DNA of 64,000 bases from Macrotrachela quadricornifera (GCA_022393335.1 JAJEKB010000289.1:1-64000), one strand, 5' to 3'. Shown: positions 1 to 11,578, numbered from the stretch's first letter. Made by a program: numbers and translations. The notes: generated by a model not told the origin, from the sequence alone.

Positions 1-1157
1 CTGTGAAATATATTTCAAAACTTCAAACCCATCAAATTATAAAAAAATTTGCACTTCCATAACAAAATCTTGCCACTCTATTAGTAATTTTTTCATCGGA
101 TTATTTCTAATAAAGTTGCTTTTAAATATTGTATTGGTGGTATTGTCCGTCTTGCAACTGAGGAACAGTTCATCTGTGATAGATTAGTTTTCATATCATA
201 AAGATTGATGCTTCAGTGATGTTATGAATTACAGCTTGACTTTGTTCATTAGCATAGCTAAATATTATTTATTATGAAATATTCTAATCTAACTCGTGCT
301 GAATACTATTTATGATATTGACGGGCTTTATAGATAGTGAGATTCAAGCATACTTTTTTTTCGTACAGAGTGGAGTTGTGTCAAATAATTTTTACGCTTA
401 TATATATAGATATATTAAATTTAATCCGAGAGAAAATATCGATATTTTCTAAATCTTAAGTCGCATTTTTAATATCTTATGTCAATTAGAATTCAAGAGT
501 TTGTTCTTCTTTTAATTATAGAATTGAAAAAATATCTATTAAATACATAAAAATTATAAAACTCTATTCAAGTTCTTGTAGGCATCACGATGTACATAGA
601 TGTCAAATAATTGCAGTTCAATCATAATCATAACTACTGAAGTTGAAAACAAGAGAAACAGAAGAGAAAGAAAAGGGGTATAACATGGAATGCAATTTTA
701 TTGGTTCAAGTTAACAAGGATAAGCTACATACACTTTTCAATGTAGCTTATCTCGACCTATTGGTAAAACACAATCATCTCTCATTGGCACATTATCTTT
801 GAATCATCTCAAAAAATAACTTCTCTTTGTTTTTTTTAAACGTTTCTAACCATGTTATTTGTTAGTTCGGTTTTAACTCATTTGTTCTGAATTGAGTCTA
901 AGATCTGACTCCTGCTAAAGACAATTAAACAAGATGATTGGTTATTCTAATTTAACTGATCTTTTTCAAATGATCTGGTTGTTCATTCTGCTTTATTTTC
1001 CCGGTGGCGGCGAATCGGCATAAGAAGCGATCCTTTGTCATTATTCATCAATGAATAATTTGCTTATTATTGGTTGAAAGTGTTGATTGACTCAATGTTT
1101 TCATACTTATTATTTATTGAACAATGACCCATTGTCTTCACCGACGACGACGATTAG
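1..1157. other. 5' noncoding stretch, nothing recognised
   Basis: AT-rich sequence with frequent stops in all frames and no repeat or element end that I can see. The last few hundred bases include a slightly GC-richer patch around 1000-1020 and lead into the F-box gene, so a promoter may lie here, but no core promoter motif can be called with confidence. Confidence 0.5.
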
Positions 1158-3138
1158 ATGACTCTATCAATGGAACGACATTCATATATCAACTGGTCAG
1201 AGTATTACTACTTTGAATTAAGTATGACTAATTCAACCCTTCATCTTCTTGATCTACCTGATGAAATTTTATTATTCATTATGTCGAAGATTTCTAATCT
1301 CGATGTTCTATATTCATTGATCGATGTCAATAAGAAACTTGATAATCTGGCACGTGATTTTGTTCATACTCGATCAATCAGGTTTATCGAAATAACATCA
1401 GATGATGAAATTCATTCATTATCAGATAACAAACTGGATCGATTCTGTGAACATATTCTACCTCGAATTCATGAAAATATCGAATGTCTCACTCTCGAAC
1501 CATCATCAATATGTCGTATTTTTCACACAATAAACTATCCAAAACTGTTCAAACTCATCTTACGTGAAGTCAATCTTGAATTTGCATCACACCATTTCAA
1601 TGGTAAATACTGTCATATTGATATGAAAGTAAATCTAGTCAAATTGATTTATTTTTGTTTTAGAACAAATGCAATTTATTCATATTTTCAAGAAGCAAAT
1701 TTCGCATCTTGTTGTGGGTGTAATCGACAATCGTGATGGAGGATCATTAACTGACGTGACCATCAACGTATACATGCGCATTTTTTCTTTATTCACGAGT
1801 GTCACTCATTTGGACTTCATCATCAAAGATGACTATCGATATCCACCACTTTCACTTTTTGATTTACCTTCTACGGCTTGTTCTTCATCAACTATCGTTC
1901 ATTTATCCATTAGATTGTTAAGTTTAGAAGATTGTCTTTGTCTTTTGGATGGTCGTCTAACTCAATTACATACATTTATTGTCAAAATTTATCACATTGG
2001 TCCTTTAATGGATGGTGATCTTGAGAAAACGGTAAAGCTATTAGCAATATTTAGAACTGAATTTTTTCCTAGATCAGCTGTGCAAACAATAAATTAAAAG
2101 ATATCCACAAATGAAAGTTATAATCAGTGATAAGATAGGAGAAAGAAAGTCCAAATGCTAGTACATCGCAATTGATGAATATATATGTATGTCGAAATTT
2201 ATGACATGAATAATCATGAACATCTTTGCATTTCATTGTGATAAACTGATATTTTACTCCAGTTTCAAACTTTCGAAATAATTATTTTTTCTTTTCAGAC
2301 ATCTCTACCTAATCTCAAGTGTTTCTCATTGATTTCACATCGACGTACACAGGCATATGATAATCATGTTTTACCATTATTACATCGCATGTCTGCATTG
2401 GAAAAACTCACAATATCGTTGTCCATTGAAAATCGAACATCTTTCATCGATGGTACTCATTTGAACAACGAGATTCGAAGTCAAATGTCAAATCTTTCTA
2501 CATTTATCTTTAATATTTTCACGTACAATGTCAACTTCGATGGAGATTATCGTCCATCAACTGATGATGTTCGACGAACATTTAATCAAGAAACATCTTT
2601 TGATTGTTATGTTGATTACAATCGGAGGGGACTAGGTCAATGTCATATCTATTCACTTCCATTACCTCTAACCTATTTACATGGTATTACAAATAATTTT
2701 CCTGGTGGACAATTCATACATGTTCGTATTTTGACTGTAGTGGATATAATGCGCCCATTTGAACATGAATTCTTTGAACGAATTAATCGCTCATTTCCAT
2801 TACTCAACAGTTTGACTGTATTCAATCACCTAGAACAAAAACGATCGCAGCAATATTTGGATCATGAACAAGCAGTTCCGATCGTCGAATATTCTCATCT
2901 TACCGAGCTTGATCTTGATCATGCTCACATTGACTATGTCGAACAATTTCTAACGAATAAAAAAATATATTTGCCTCATCTTCGTGTCATTCAAGTTCAA
3001 TATGAACACTTAACAATCGTAACGAAAAACTTTACCAATGATGCTACACGACTCAATTGTGGTAAGGTGAAACGTGTTATTACTGAAGAAGTAATGGTAC
3101 ATTCGAAAGACTTTCATCTCTATTTTGCTTCTTTGTGA
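1158..3138 (+). CDS. F-box-like domain protein, three exons (1158-1602, 1664-2031, 2299-3138)
   Basis: Three open segments join in frame through two GT..AG introns. Intron 1 (1603-1663) splits a Glu codon; intron 2 (2032-2298) lies between codons. The product is 550 aa. Near the N terminus (about residues 30-75) it has an F-box-like helix set beginning LLDLPDEILLFIMSKI and running through LYSLIDVNKKLDNLARD. The remaining ~470 residues are leucine-rich in an irregular way, as in the large F-box families of bdelloid rotifers. F-box proteins usually link substrates to an SCF ubiquitin ligase through Skp1; that role is inferred from the family only. Two later in-frame Met codons (1170 and 1224) are possible starts, and 1224 sits just before the domain, so the first 22 residues are uncertain. 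No stop or frameshift breaks the joined frame, so this is one of the few intact host genes here. Confidence 0.8.
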
Positions 3139-3368
3139 ATAAAGATTTTCTCTATGTTAAGAATAATATTCACATATATTGGAAACGAATAATGTTTACT
3201 TATTTTTTGATGATGTTCTTTAGAAAAATGTGGGTTAGTATGTGTTATGATTTTCTCATTTATGGGAATATTTCTTTAATATATTGAAAAAAACATTTAT
3301 CCATTCTCAAGTATCATTGAAAATATTTATTTGAATCATGAACTTTATGTAACTGATATATATTTCAG

Positions 3369-3448
3369 GATATGGTGCAGCACAAAATCGACAGAAAACT
3401 TCTGTAGAACCATCGGCAGAGAAAAACGACAATAAAAGCGAGAGATAA
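3369..3448 (+). other. possible orphan 3' exon (low confidence)
   Basis: A pyrimidine-rich tract ending in CAG (3366-3368) is followed by an open frame to a TAA at 3446-3448. It encodes a short polar tail beginning YGAAQNRQKTS (the first two bases finish a split codon). No upstream exon joins it: the F-box gene has already ended at 3138. It may be a stranded last exon of a lost gene or chance. Apart from this, 3139-3966 shows nothing. Confidence 0.2.
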
Positions 3449-3966
3449 AAACGGCAGAGAAAGACGAGAAGCACGATGAAGAATATTTTAGACCTTCTGA
3501 TAATTGGATTTTTGTTAAAATCTTTAAAAGTAAAAAGCTTTAAATAAGAATGCTACTTGAAAATTCAAAAACGTTATTCGTGGTACAATGAAAACGAGCG
3601 ACAATTGTTTTAAATAAGCACACAGTTCATGAAAAGTGCGGTAACGAAAAAATTCTCTCAAATTAGAACGTTCTTTTACAACTAGATAAAAGCATATATG
3701 CTTCCATGTATTTATAAGAAAATGTTCCAATTTGAGACAAGTTTTTCCTTATCGCTATTATCCTGAACGGCGCGTTTATTTAGAATGATCGTTACTCATT
3801 TTCATTCTACTACTAATAACGTTTTCATTTTTCAAGTTATTCCAAAATTTTTTTCATCAGTAAGAAAGAGAAACATTCATCTATTTAGTCAAAAAGAAGT
3901 GAGTTTATCTGCTCGATTTTTCACGCACATCTCAACAGTGAAATATAAATGATCAGAAACTCTGTC

Positions 3967-4253
3967 CTAACTCGAAGCATGCAATTTACCTTGATGCTTT
4001 TTCAAGCAATCAATCATATCGGAACGACGATCCCGTTTGAAATCATCTTTATCGTTTAACCCCTTATGGGCACGTTCTTTCGCGTTGAAAAACCTGACTT
4101 GGTGTTCGTTCACTCGTCTCTTTGAAAATAGAAAATGGCAATTAAGTATTACAGAAAAGGTAAATGTCATACTTCGTCTTGTATTTGAGCAGGTGTTTTG
4201 CTAGCAAGAACTTGTTTCACTTCGTTCACTTTCTTTTTCGAATCTGTAGCCAT
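3967..4253 (-). CDS. small two-exon protein of unknown function (exons 4253-4173 and 4119-3967)
   Basis: On the minus strand an ATG at 4253 opens 27 codons (MATDSKKKVNEVKQVL...). A 53-bp intron with GTATGA donor and TTTTCAAAG acceptor (4172-4120) follows, then 50 more codons to a stop at 3967, giving 77 aa. The join is between codons and keeps the frame. The product is very charged and probably helical: Lys-rich at the start, then RRVNEHQVRFFNAKERAHKG, ending in KKHQGKLHASS. It has no signal peptide or membrane segment. I do not recognise the family. The evidence for a gene is the small in-phase intron of typical local size and the codon-like composition. It could also be the end of a longer gene whose first exons are upstream. 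Confidence 0.45.
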
Positions 4254-5057
4254 TTTCGATAAATCTAAATGTTTAATTTTACAAAATCTACTTAAACGAA
4301 AAGGTGAGAAAGACTCTTTTTCTCTCTTTCTCTTTTTAAAAACAAAAAAATGTCTGTGAAACACAAATGCAAGACTCTCTTCCATCTATGTATACAATAC
4401 TTAGAAGCATCGGAATCTTATCAGAAAAAATGGGATTGGAATTGATTAATACACTGATAAACATAATCTATCACAAGCTCGCACGTACGAGTTAAAGTAT
4501 GCAAAGGAGAAAAATACTGGTAGATATGCTTCTGTCTGAAAGTATTCTAATTGAGGAGAATATTTCACATCAAGTAAGCTAATATTGAAACATTATTGTG
4601 TTAATAAAAAACGAAATGCAAATTCGATGAAATTGAAAATTTACCTCGAAATACTTAATCGGAAGTAGTGAGCATCAAGCATAAGCCATTTATAATAAAC
4701 AGTGAAAAAATCGAACTTTCACATAATTTTTTTTGGGTTTTTCGGTCGTTATGTACGTTTGTTAAATAAACTCTAGAGAGAGAGAGAGAGTAACAAGTAT
4801 ACTCATAAACAGGATTTCTTTTCTAGTTTAAATTAGAGATATGTGTAAGAAATACAAAGATGCTGACGTATTGGTCATTAGCAAAGAAAAACGAAATGCT
4901 TTCTTCGATTTCATCAGTTACCACTTTGACTTCTTTAAATGACTAACGACGTTTAATATAGATTTTTCTTCTCTCGAATATATGTTGTTTATTTTAGAAC
5001 GAGGAAGAGTTTATTAACAAAACTACAGGATAGGAAAAGAAGAGAGATAACGTTAAT
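4254..5057. other. noncoding stretch with a short (AG)n microsatellite
   Basis: No gene or element end recognised. The only structure is an (AG)8 run at 4775-4790. Confidence 0.45.
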
Positions 5058-5290
5058 CTAATCATGAGCTCTTTCAGCAGCTGATATTGGTTCAACATGT
5101 TCATAAACATCATGTTTCTCACATAAATATTCCATAATAGGTCTTAATGTAAGAAAATGATCGGAATCAATGTCAGGAATTTCAGTCCAAAATCACCTTC
5201 CAAAACAATGCATTCGGATCAATTTTATCAAATAAATGTAATAAAAGCATCACACGACTTTCAATCATTGGATATGTATAATATACATGT
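5058..5290 (-). pseudogene. decayed coding segment of unknown family, downstream of the arginase-like fragment
   Basis: Read on the minus strand there is a coding-looking stretch containing PMIESRVMLLLHLFDKIDP (from about 5275). After a frame change near 5210 it continues as TEIPDIDSDHFLTLRPIMEY and ends SAAERAHD followed by TAG at 5060-5058. Both parts carry FW at the point where the frame changes, which suggests one original frame broken by a small indel. I do not recognise the family. It lies on the same strand just downstream of the arginase-like segment and may be the end of the same gene, but its sequence is not the usual arginase C terminus. Confidence 0.35.
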
Positions 5291-5369
5291 GACTAACGAT
5301 GTACAATTTCAATTGATTAATCCTTGACGTTTTTCATTGAAATTAATCAAAGTTGGTTTGATGATTTAC

Positions 5370-5624
5370 GTGAAAAGATTGTCCAGCATAAAAAGCAATA
5401 TCATACGCTTGTTGAGCAGTAAGACCGACAGTTGCAGGTGCACTTACACCTGAACATGATGCAGATATTATTGAATCAACATCAAATGAGACAAATATAT
5501 CACATTGATTTTCTTCTGCTGATTTTAGAATCGAACGAAATAGTGTTAGTGGATCATCTCGAATTGATTGATACCAATAGATTTTTGTTAACGAACTTTT
5601 TGAACGAAAATAATTATAGGTCAA
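5370..5624 (-). pseudogene. arginase/ureohydrolase-family fragment (formimidoylglutamase-like)
   Basis: The minus-strand segment reads ...SAEENQCDIFVSFDVDSI followed by SGVSAPATVGLTAQQAYDIA. This matches the ureohydrolase metal-site region, S-F-D-x-D followed by a G-V-S-A-P loop and a G-L-T turn, as in arginase, agmatinase and formimidoylglutamase. The two Asp of the D-V-D motif are seen here; they bind the Mn2+ pair in the family. The first half of the enzyme, with the GGDH and DAH.D metal motifs, is not visible upstream. A plausible donor (CAC|GTAAAT) ends the segment at 5370, but no exon with the expected C terminus follows. It is best seen as one surviving exon of a broken gene. The GVSAP form points to the formimidoylglutamase side of the family rather than true arginase; this is moderately sure. 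Confidence 0.55.
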
Positions 5625-6025
5625 GAGTGAACAGAGTGTTAACGAGCAATAAAATCCGACACAGCTAATCTAACAGTCACATTCGTTTATTTTTTTTCCA
5701 TAAAGTGCCGTGCAGTTTTATTCGGATTTATCAACTATATGAGTATTTCAGCACATCCTCATCTTCAGGATCAAAGTTCGCTCGTCTATCGGTTTTTTTT
5801 GGTTGAAGATGGATCGAGGATAGATATCGTTGATTTTTTATTGAATTAATTAGCGTCTTTTTTCTTAATAATCAAAGGGAAAATTTCTGGAAAGAAATCA
5901 AATGGAAGTACATTGATTAGAAAATGAAATTTGAGAGAGGTTTTCTCCTAACAATGTAAAATGAAAAAAATCTCCAAATGGTTTTTTTTCATGAGAGATC
6001 ATATTTTAATTAAATAAGGAGAAAA
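5625..6025. other. intergenic stretch between divergent pseudogenes
   Basis: AT-rich, with poly-T runs and no open frame or repeat that I can support. It separates the minus-strand arginase-like fragment from the plus-strand TTLL-like pseudogene. Confidence 0.4.
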
Positions 6026-6162
6026 ATGTCTTTAAAAGGTTCATTAAGTAAAGAATCATATCTATTAGATGGTGATATTTATTCTGAAAATGAAAGTTTT
6101 GATCAAATTGATGATGAGAATATTCAATGCAAGTTAGTTGAAGAAAATGCTTTGATTTGAAA

Positions 6163-6346
6163 CAGGCACGTAGCGAAGGGGGGGGGCCCATGGGGTTTGG
6201 GCCCCCCCCCTTAAGGGCTAAAACGCCTGTAGGGGGGTACGGGAAGACACTTTTTGCTCTATGAGATTTTTTATTTTCCTATAGTAAGGCCCCCACCCCC
6301 TTAGAGGTTGGGCCCCCTCCTCAGAAAATTTCTGGATACGTGCCTG
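6163..6346. mobile_element. hAT-type MITE, 184 bp, perfect 8-bp target duplication
   Basis: The element begins CAGGCACGTA and ends TACGTGCCTG. It is flanked by exact 8-bp direct repeats ATTTGAAA (6155-6162 and 6347-6354). An 8-bp duplication and CAG..CTG ends are typical of hAT transposons. The interior is very GC-rich compared with its host, with runs of G and C that can pair (GGGGGGGCCC near 6181 against the GGCCCC runs near 6200 and 6310). No coding capacity. It sits in the 5' part of the TTLL5-like pseudogene. Confidence 0.88.
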
Positions 6347-8196
6347 ATTTGAAAGAATTAGATAAATGTATTTTAGAGAGGTTCTTCCAGGTTTATTAAA
6401 TTATCGTTTGAAAGGAAGATTTTTTGTTAAATTTACTCCTCGAGTTCTCTATCAAAAATGTGTTGAAACAAAAGAAATTGGCGAAAAATTTCATTTAATT
6501 TTTAATTTTATAAAAAATGATACAAAATTAATTCGTAAAGTTGTTTAAGGACATGGTTTTGAACAAATTCATTCGTCAAGTTGTTTATTTAATTTAATGT
6601 GGACTGGAACTGAAATTAAACCATATCTTTTTAAAAGTTTATATCCATTTCAACGTGTCATTTATTTTCCTAAGTTCGATTTTGATTTCATTATTAAATC
6701 ATTCATTTATTTTAATTTAGATCTTATGAATTAACTCGAAAAGATCGATTTGTATTTAAATCTGGAGAAAATTCAACAAGATAAAGGTTTTAAACATTTG
6801 AATTTTATTCCAACGACTTTTATTTTTCCTAATCAATTCCATGAATTTAAAAGTAAGTTTTTTCTTTGTCTATTGTTAAATATTTGTTTTGTTTTTAGGA
6901 ACATTTGAAAAAGAATTTTCTTAATAAATAATGTAAAAGTTTCTCGTGTGATTGAGATGATAAGTATTTTATTTAGATAAATGAAGTTCCAATGGATGAA
7001 AATATTGTAATAAGTCGATATTTTGATAATCCTCTTCTTATTGATGGTTATTTGAAATGATTTATTGAAAAGAAAAATTCTTCTTCATTTGTTCAGGATA
7101 TAAATTTGATATTCGAATATATGTTGCAGCTACATCTTATGATCCACTTGTGATTTATCTTTATCAAGAAGGTCTAGTTAGGTAAGAAGATTTATTTGAA
7201 AAATAAAAAATATAAAAATGATTTTATTGAAAAAGATTTGCTACAGTTAAATATGATCGAAATATCGAAAATCTTTCGAATTCATTTATACATTTAACAA
7301 ATTATACTCTTAATAAACGAAATCATCGATATATAAGGTAAAGATTTAATAAGAAAAAAAAAGAAAAGATTTGTCTTCTGAATATCAAAATGTGATGATG
7401 CTGATATTGAAGATTTTGGAAATAAATGGACAATATCAGCAATGTTACGTTTATTAAAATCTGAAGGAAAATATACATTTACATTAATGATGTCAATTTA
7501 AGATCTTATTATCAAAACATTTATTTCTGTTCAATCTTAAATTTCTCAAGCTTGTCAAACATTTGTTCCAAATCAATAAAATTGTTTTGGTTCGAATTTT
7601 CTTTTTTCTTTAATCAAATTGATAAAATGTTATTTTCAGAAGTTTATGATTTTGATATATTAGCTGATGATCAATTAAAACCTTGGTTATTAGAAGTAAA
7701 TCTTTCTCCATCTTTAGCTTGGTAAGAATATAAATTTATCAAATATGAATATGAAATGTAGTGATGCTCCACTTGATTTAAAAATAAAAAGTCATATGAT
7801 TTGTGATTTATTAAATCTCATATCAATTCTATGTATTAATCCTTTTACTTATTTAAGTAAACAAAAACAAATCAATGAGATTCAATTTTAATCAAATCCA
7901 CGAGTAAGTTCAATGGATTGATGAAATGACAAATAAGTGAAGATTGTTATGATTTAGTGTCGTTCAATCTCAGCTGGTCATTCGTTAATTAATGATAGTT
8001 TTAATTCAATTGATAATCGTGCTAAAACAGCTCATAGAGAAAATGAATATAATGGTTTAACATTTGAACAAATTCGAATAATAAAAAAAATTGAACAAGA
8101 AAATCGTCAGCGAAGCACTTTTATAAGAATATTTCCAAGTGGAGATACGCATGAATTTTTTTCACAATTTTTTCCTGAAAAAAAAATTTTCATTAA

Positions 8197-8272
8197 ATAA
8201 AATTGTTCATCAACATTTTTATCCATCACGATGGATAAAATTGTTCATCAACATTTTTATCCATCACGATGG
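8197..8272 (+). repeat. 38-bp perfect tandem duplication
   Basis: The 38-bp unit beginning ATAAAATTGTTCATCAAC occurs twice without a mismatch (8197-8234 and 8235-8272). The unit is not a multiple of three, so it shifts the frame of the TTLL5-like tail. Perfect identity implies a recent slip or repair event in an already broken gene. Confidence 0.95.
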
Positions 8273-9119
8273 ATAACAAATCATTTCAATTCTTATCAAA
8301 ATTCAAGACAATTACGGAGAAATAATCTTACACGTTCAAAACATCTTTCAACTGCTTTTTATTTATCAAATAAAAAAATTTTAAATCAAATTAATGGATC
8401 GGATCTTCATCAAGCTATTTGCCGATTTCAATCTTATGAAAAAAGATTTATTCAACAACAACAAATGTTCTTCAATCTCATAAGATTATTTTTTCTTTTT
8501 TTTTTTCATTAGAAAACTAAAAATTCATCCCAATATTCACTTCTTCACTCTACAAAATAATGACATACACACACATCAATACAGTCTATTGTCTTTGATT
8601 ACTTCTACCTTTGAATAGATTGTTCTTGAACAATTAACAATCGAACATTTTGATCAAAATTCCTCTCCATTATCTTCAAGATCATCTTCTGTTCAACCAT
8701 TAGTTCCTCCTCAAACAAGAAGAACAATACCACTCAATTCTCATCGAACAATATCATCTAACATAAACACTATCCAACAAATTGATCATAGTAATAATCA
8801 AGGTGAATATTTGATTGATTATTTTGAAAAATAATTCAAACTAAAATCATATTTTTTAGATGACAATTTTAGAGGATATTAATCAATATATTCAATAAGC
8901 AATAATTTCGATATTCAACATGAACAAAGGCGTAAAAATAGTTTCTCACCCTCATCAAATGAAAATCCATTTAAAAAGAATTCATTAAGAGTATCAAGTG
9001 CACCCAAACAAACATTTCATAGAAAATCAATTGATATTCAACGTTCAAATAAATTCTGCAGACCTATTTCAACTCTTATACCACATAGAAAAAGTAATTC
9101 ATTTAAGAATAGACACTAA

Positions 9120-9693
9120 AAAGAAGATATATCTTCTTCTCTTTCATTTTTCATGTTCTTGAGATTTTCACAAAAATTCTCTCGAATGAGTTAATCAATT
9201 TTCATCTCATTTTTGTATATCAAATAATAAGAATAATTGATTATTATTTTCGATGTTTTTTTTTTTTTCTATAGTAAATCCTAGATGGAATAATTCAATA
9301 TATATTATTCTGATCTTTTAAAATGAATCAATTGAAATTTTGACTCGGTATGAAAGATTATTCAAAATAATTCGAAAACTAATTTCATATTTGTTTAATG
9401 TTGATTATTCTTAGATTGAACATTCTTCCTTATTGTCTTCTTCTTCTTCTTGCTTGATGATCCCCTTTTACACTTTCAATATTAATCTTTTGAAAAACAT
9501 ATCTTTGTTATATTTATATGATTTTCTTCTGTAACTATTTGTAAATATTGCAACACTTCTGAAAACTTTAAGAAGTCTTCATTGATTGATATCTCTTCTC
9601 TAGTTAATATGTTGATCATATTGAAATGATCGTCAAGTGTTTTTGTTTTATTTTATGAAAATTTCATTGATTAATATTTCTTTGTTTAACACA
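9120..9693. other. intergenic stretch, nothing recognised
   Basis: AT-rich sequence between the TTLL5-like and ankyrin gene remnants, with simple T and CTT runs (for example around 9430-9450). No element ends seen. Confidence 0.4.
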
Positions 9694-10199
9694 GGAATGT
9701 CAAAAAATATCTCACCATTGTTTAACAAAACATTGCCAAGTCAAGACATAATTAGTTTATCTAACGATGAAGGTTTCATTCGAACTACTATCGGAATTTT
9801 TAAAGAAGGCAGGTTGAAGAAAAATATATATAGCTCTTGAATGGAAAGCCATAGTGATCTGCGGTTTTCACCAATGAATAGATGACCGGTGGTGGGGGTA
9901 CATGCCTGTGTGGAAAAGTCAGTTTCGCAGCTACTTTTTAAAACCAGCTACGGTCTACAAAATTAAGAGCATATTAGCGAATACTTAAGGGGGCATTTTT
10001 TTCGCAGGGTATACATCCCGACATGCCCTCTTCAAAATAGTATCTAAGCAATTTCTGGATTTTGCTTCCTTGAAAGACCCTACAGCTTTGAAAGGAGAAA
10101 TTTCATGTACCGCAGTTTTTGCTGAAAAACAAAAAAAAATACTTCGAACATAGGTTTTCGATTATGCTAATCAACATAAAAGAATTTATTTTCTTTAAA

Positions 10200-11500
10200 A
10201 TTTATGGTTTCAAACATATCTTTCTTCGACCCAGTCAAACATAAAAGTCTGAAAAACGCATGTAAATGCAGTATTTTCGTTACGTATACACGCATGCATC
10301 ATTATGATATAGCATGCGTGTAGACGCGTCACAGAGTTTACTATATTCGCGAGTGCATGCATGGAAATTTGTGCATTTACACGCTTTGTATTTTTCCTTG
10401 CGAGGTCATGCATGACAATATTATAATGATCCAAAAATGAAGTACATGTTGTGAACATGCATGAACACGCATAAGTTTTTTTTTCCAGAGATAAGATTCG
10501 AACATACTTACTTTATTTTATAAGACGAGCTGTTGCACCATTCGACTATTTACTTACAGTAGGAAATATAATCAAAATTGAGCTTATAATGATCATCCTC
10601 TAACTACTATATATACATGTGCATTAAATCTAACTAAGAGGGAAAAATAGATTTTTTATGATTAGAATTAATCATAAATCAAAAAAATCAGTTTAATCAG
10701 AAAAAAATTAATTTAACCAAAAATATTAGAAAAATAAAATCTCATCAAATTTTTAATCTCTGCTGTTCAAAACATCAATTCACGGATAAAATCCCTGAAA
10801 TCAAATATTGTATATTTTTTTGATGTTTTAAATTTGAAATCAATTGATTTCAAATTTAGAAAAATGAGTTTAACCATTATAATTAATCAATCAAAAAAGT
10901 CTGATTTTATTTCTTTCACACTTCACTCCAATAGCATAAAGAATTTTAAAGATTGAAGAAGTCTTCGGGTAAATATAATATAGTTATAAGAAAATCGTGT
11001 CAACTTTTGTAGAAAATGAATAAATACGCTTCGATAAAAAAATAAATTCGTGTAAGAAGGGGCATGTAGAATATAAAGTAAGGAAATTTTGCATGTCAAC
11101 GCAGAATCGATTCAGTATTAGCTTTCATAAATACACTTCTTTTGCGTTAACATACAAGATTTAAAGAATATCTCACTATTTTGCAAGTACACGCAGATAA
11201 CGTTTTAGCATTTTCATGCAAGACATATTTTTTTGTATAAACATGCGAGAGAAGTACATGCGAATATCTACATGAGTACATTTCATGTACAATCTCGCAT
11301 ATTTTATTAAAAAATTCCAAAATTTGTGCTTCCGTGCATGTACTTACAAAACGCAACTTCACGCATGTATTTATGTTTTGCATTTACATGCAAAAAATAA
11401 AAATATTTCATATAACTTGCGTGATAATGCATAGCCTATGATGATTTAAAAAATATTTTGCATGTCGACGCAGGTTTTAAGAATTTTTTTGCAGGTACAC
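10200..11500. repeat. dispersed GCATGT..ACGC motifs inside the 2.68-kb element
   Basis: A short motif close to GCATGTNNACGC recurs on both strands, for example near 10256, 10285-10330, 10345-10385, 10447-10475, 11090-11105, 11178-11195, 11245-11275, 11335-11385 and 11459-11500. Spacing is irregular, from a few tens to hundreds of bases. This region is otherwise A/T, so the clusters of CATGC and ACGC stand out. Short open frames here (around 10210-10458 and 11147-11383, minus strand) only reflect this motif and are not genes. Confidence 0.5.
10494..10563 (-). other. tRNA-like relic (box A and box B), possibly a tRNA-derived SINE head
   Basis: On the minus strand the sequence AGTCGAATGGTGCAACAG resembles a tRNA D-arm/box A, and about 33 bases later GTTCGAATCTT matches the T-loop/box B. 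The acceptor and anticodon stems do not pair well, so this is not a working tRNA. It may be a decayed tRNA or the head of a SINE carried in the 2.68-kb element. Confidence 0.35.
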
Positions 11501-11578
11501 GCGTTTCTCTGACTCTCACATTTGACTGGGGAATACGAATATGTCGATTTGTTACGCGAGAATGGAAAAAGGAAAACA

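Larger units (their letters stand above)
6026..9119 (+). pseudogene. TTLL5-like: TTLL5-like tubulin polyglutamylase pseudogene, multi-exon
   Basis: Successive segments match the tubulin-tyrosine-ligase-like domain of TTLL5 in order: a pre-domain part ending NLMWTGTEIKPYLF (to ~6650), SYELTRKDRF (6721-6750), NFIPTTFIFPNQFHEF (~6800-6850), ENIVISRYFDNPLLIDG (6977-7046), [20 protein letters not shown] (7097-7181), FATVKYDRN with SFIHLTNYTLNKR (7236-7337), [17 protein letters not shown] (~7395-7450), [17 protein letters not shown] (~7660-7720), APLDLKIKSHMICD (~7770-7810), and TFIRIFPSGDTHEFF (~8120-8160). Introns are ~50 bp and the surviving junctions are in phase (for example 7047-7096). Such enzymes add glutamate chains to tubulin in cilia and centrioles. 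It is dead: stops near 6546, 7500 and 7536; a one-base frameshift near 6760; loss of the glycine-rich ATP loop region between ~6850 and 6977; no AG acceptor before the [10 protein letters not shown] exon; a 184-bp MITE; and a 38-bp duplication. The Ser-rich tail runs to a TAA at 9117. Confidence 0.85.

Noticed and set aside
10210..11383. Minus-strand frames with repeated His/Ala/Cys patterns
   Set aside because: The pattern comes from the CATGC/ACGC nucleotide motif, not from a protein family.
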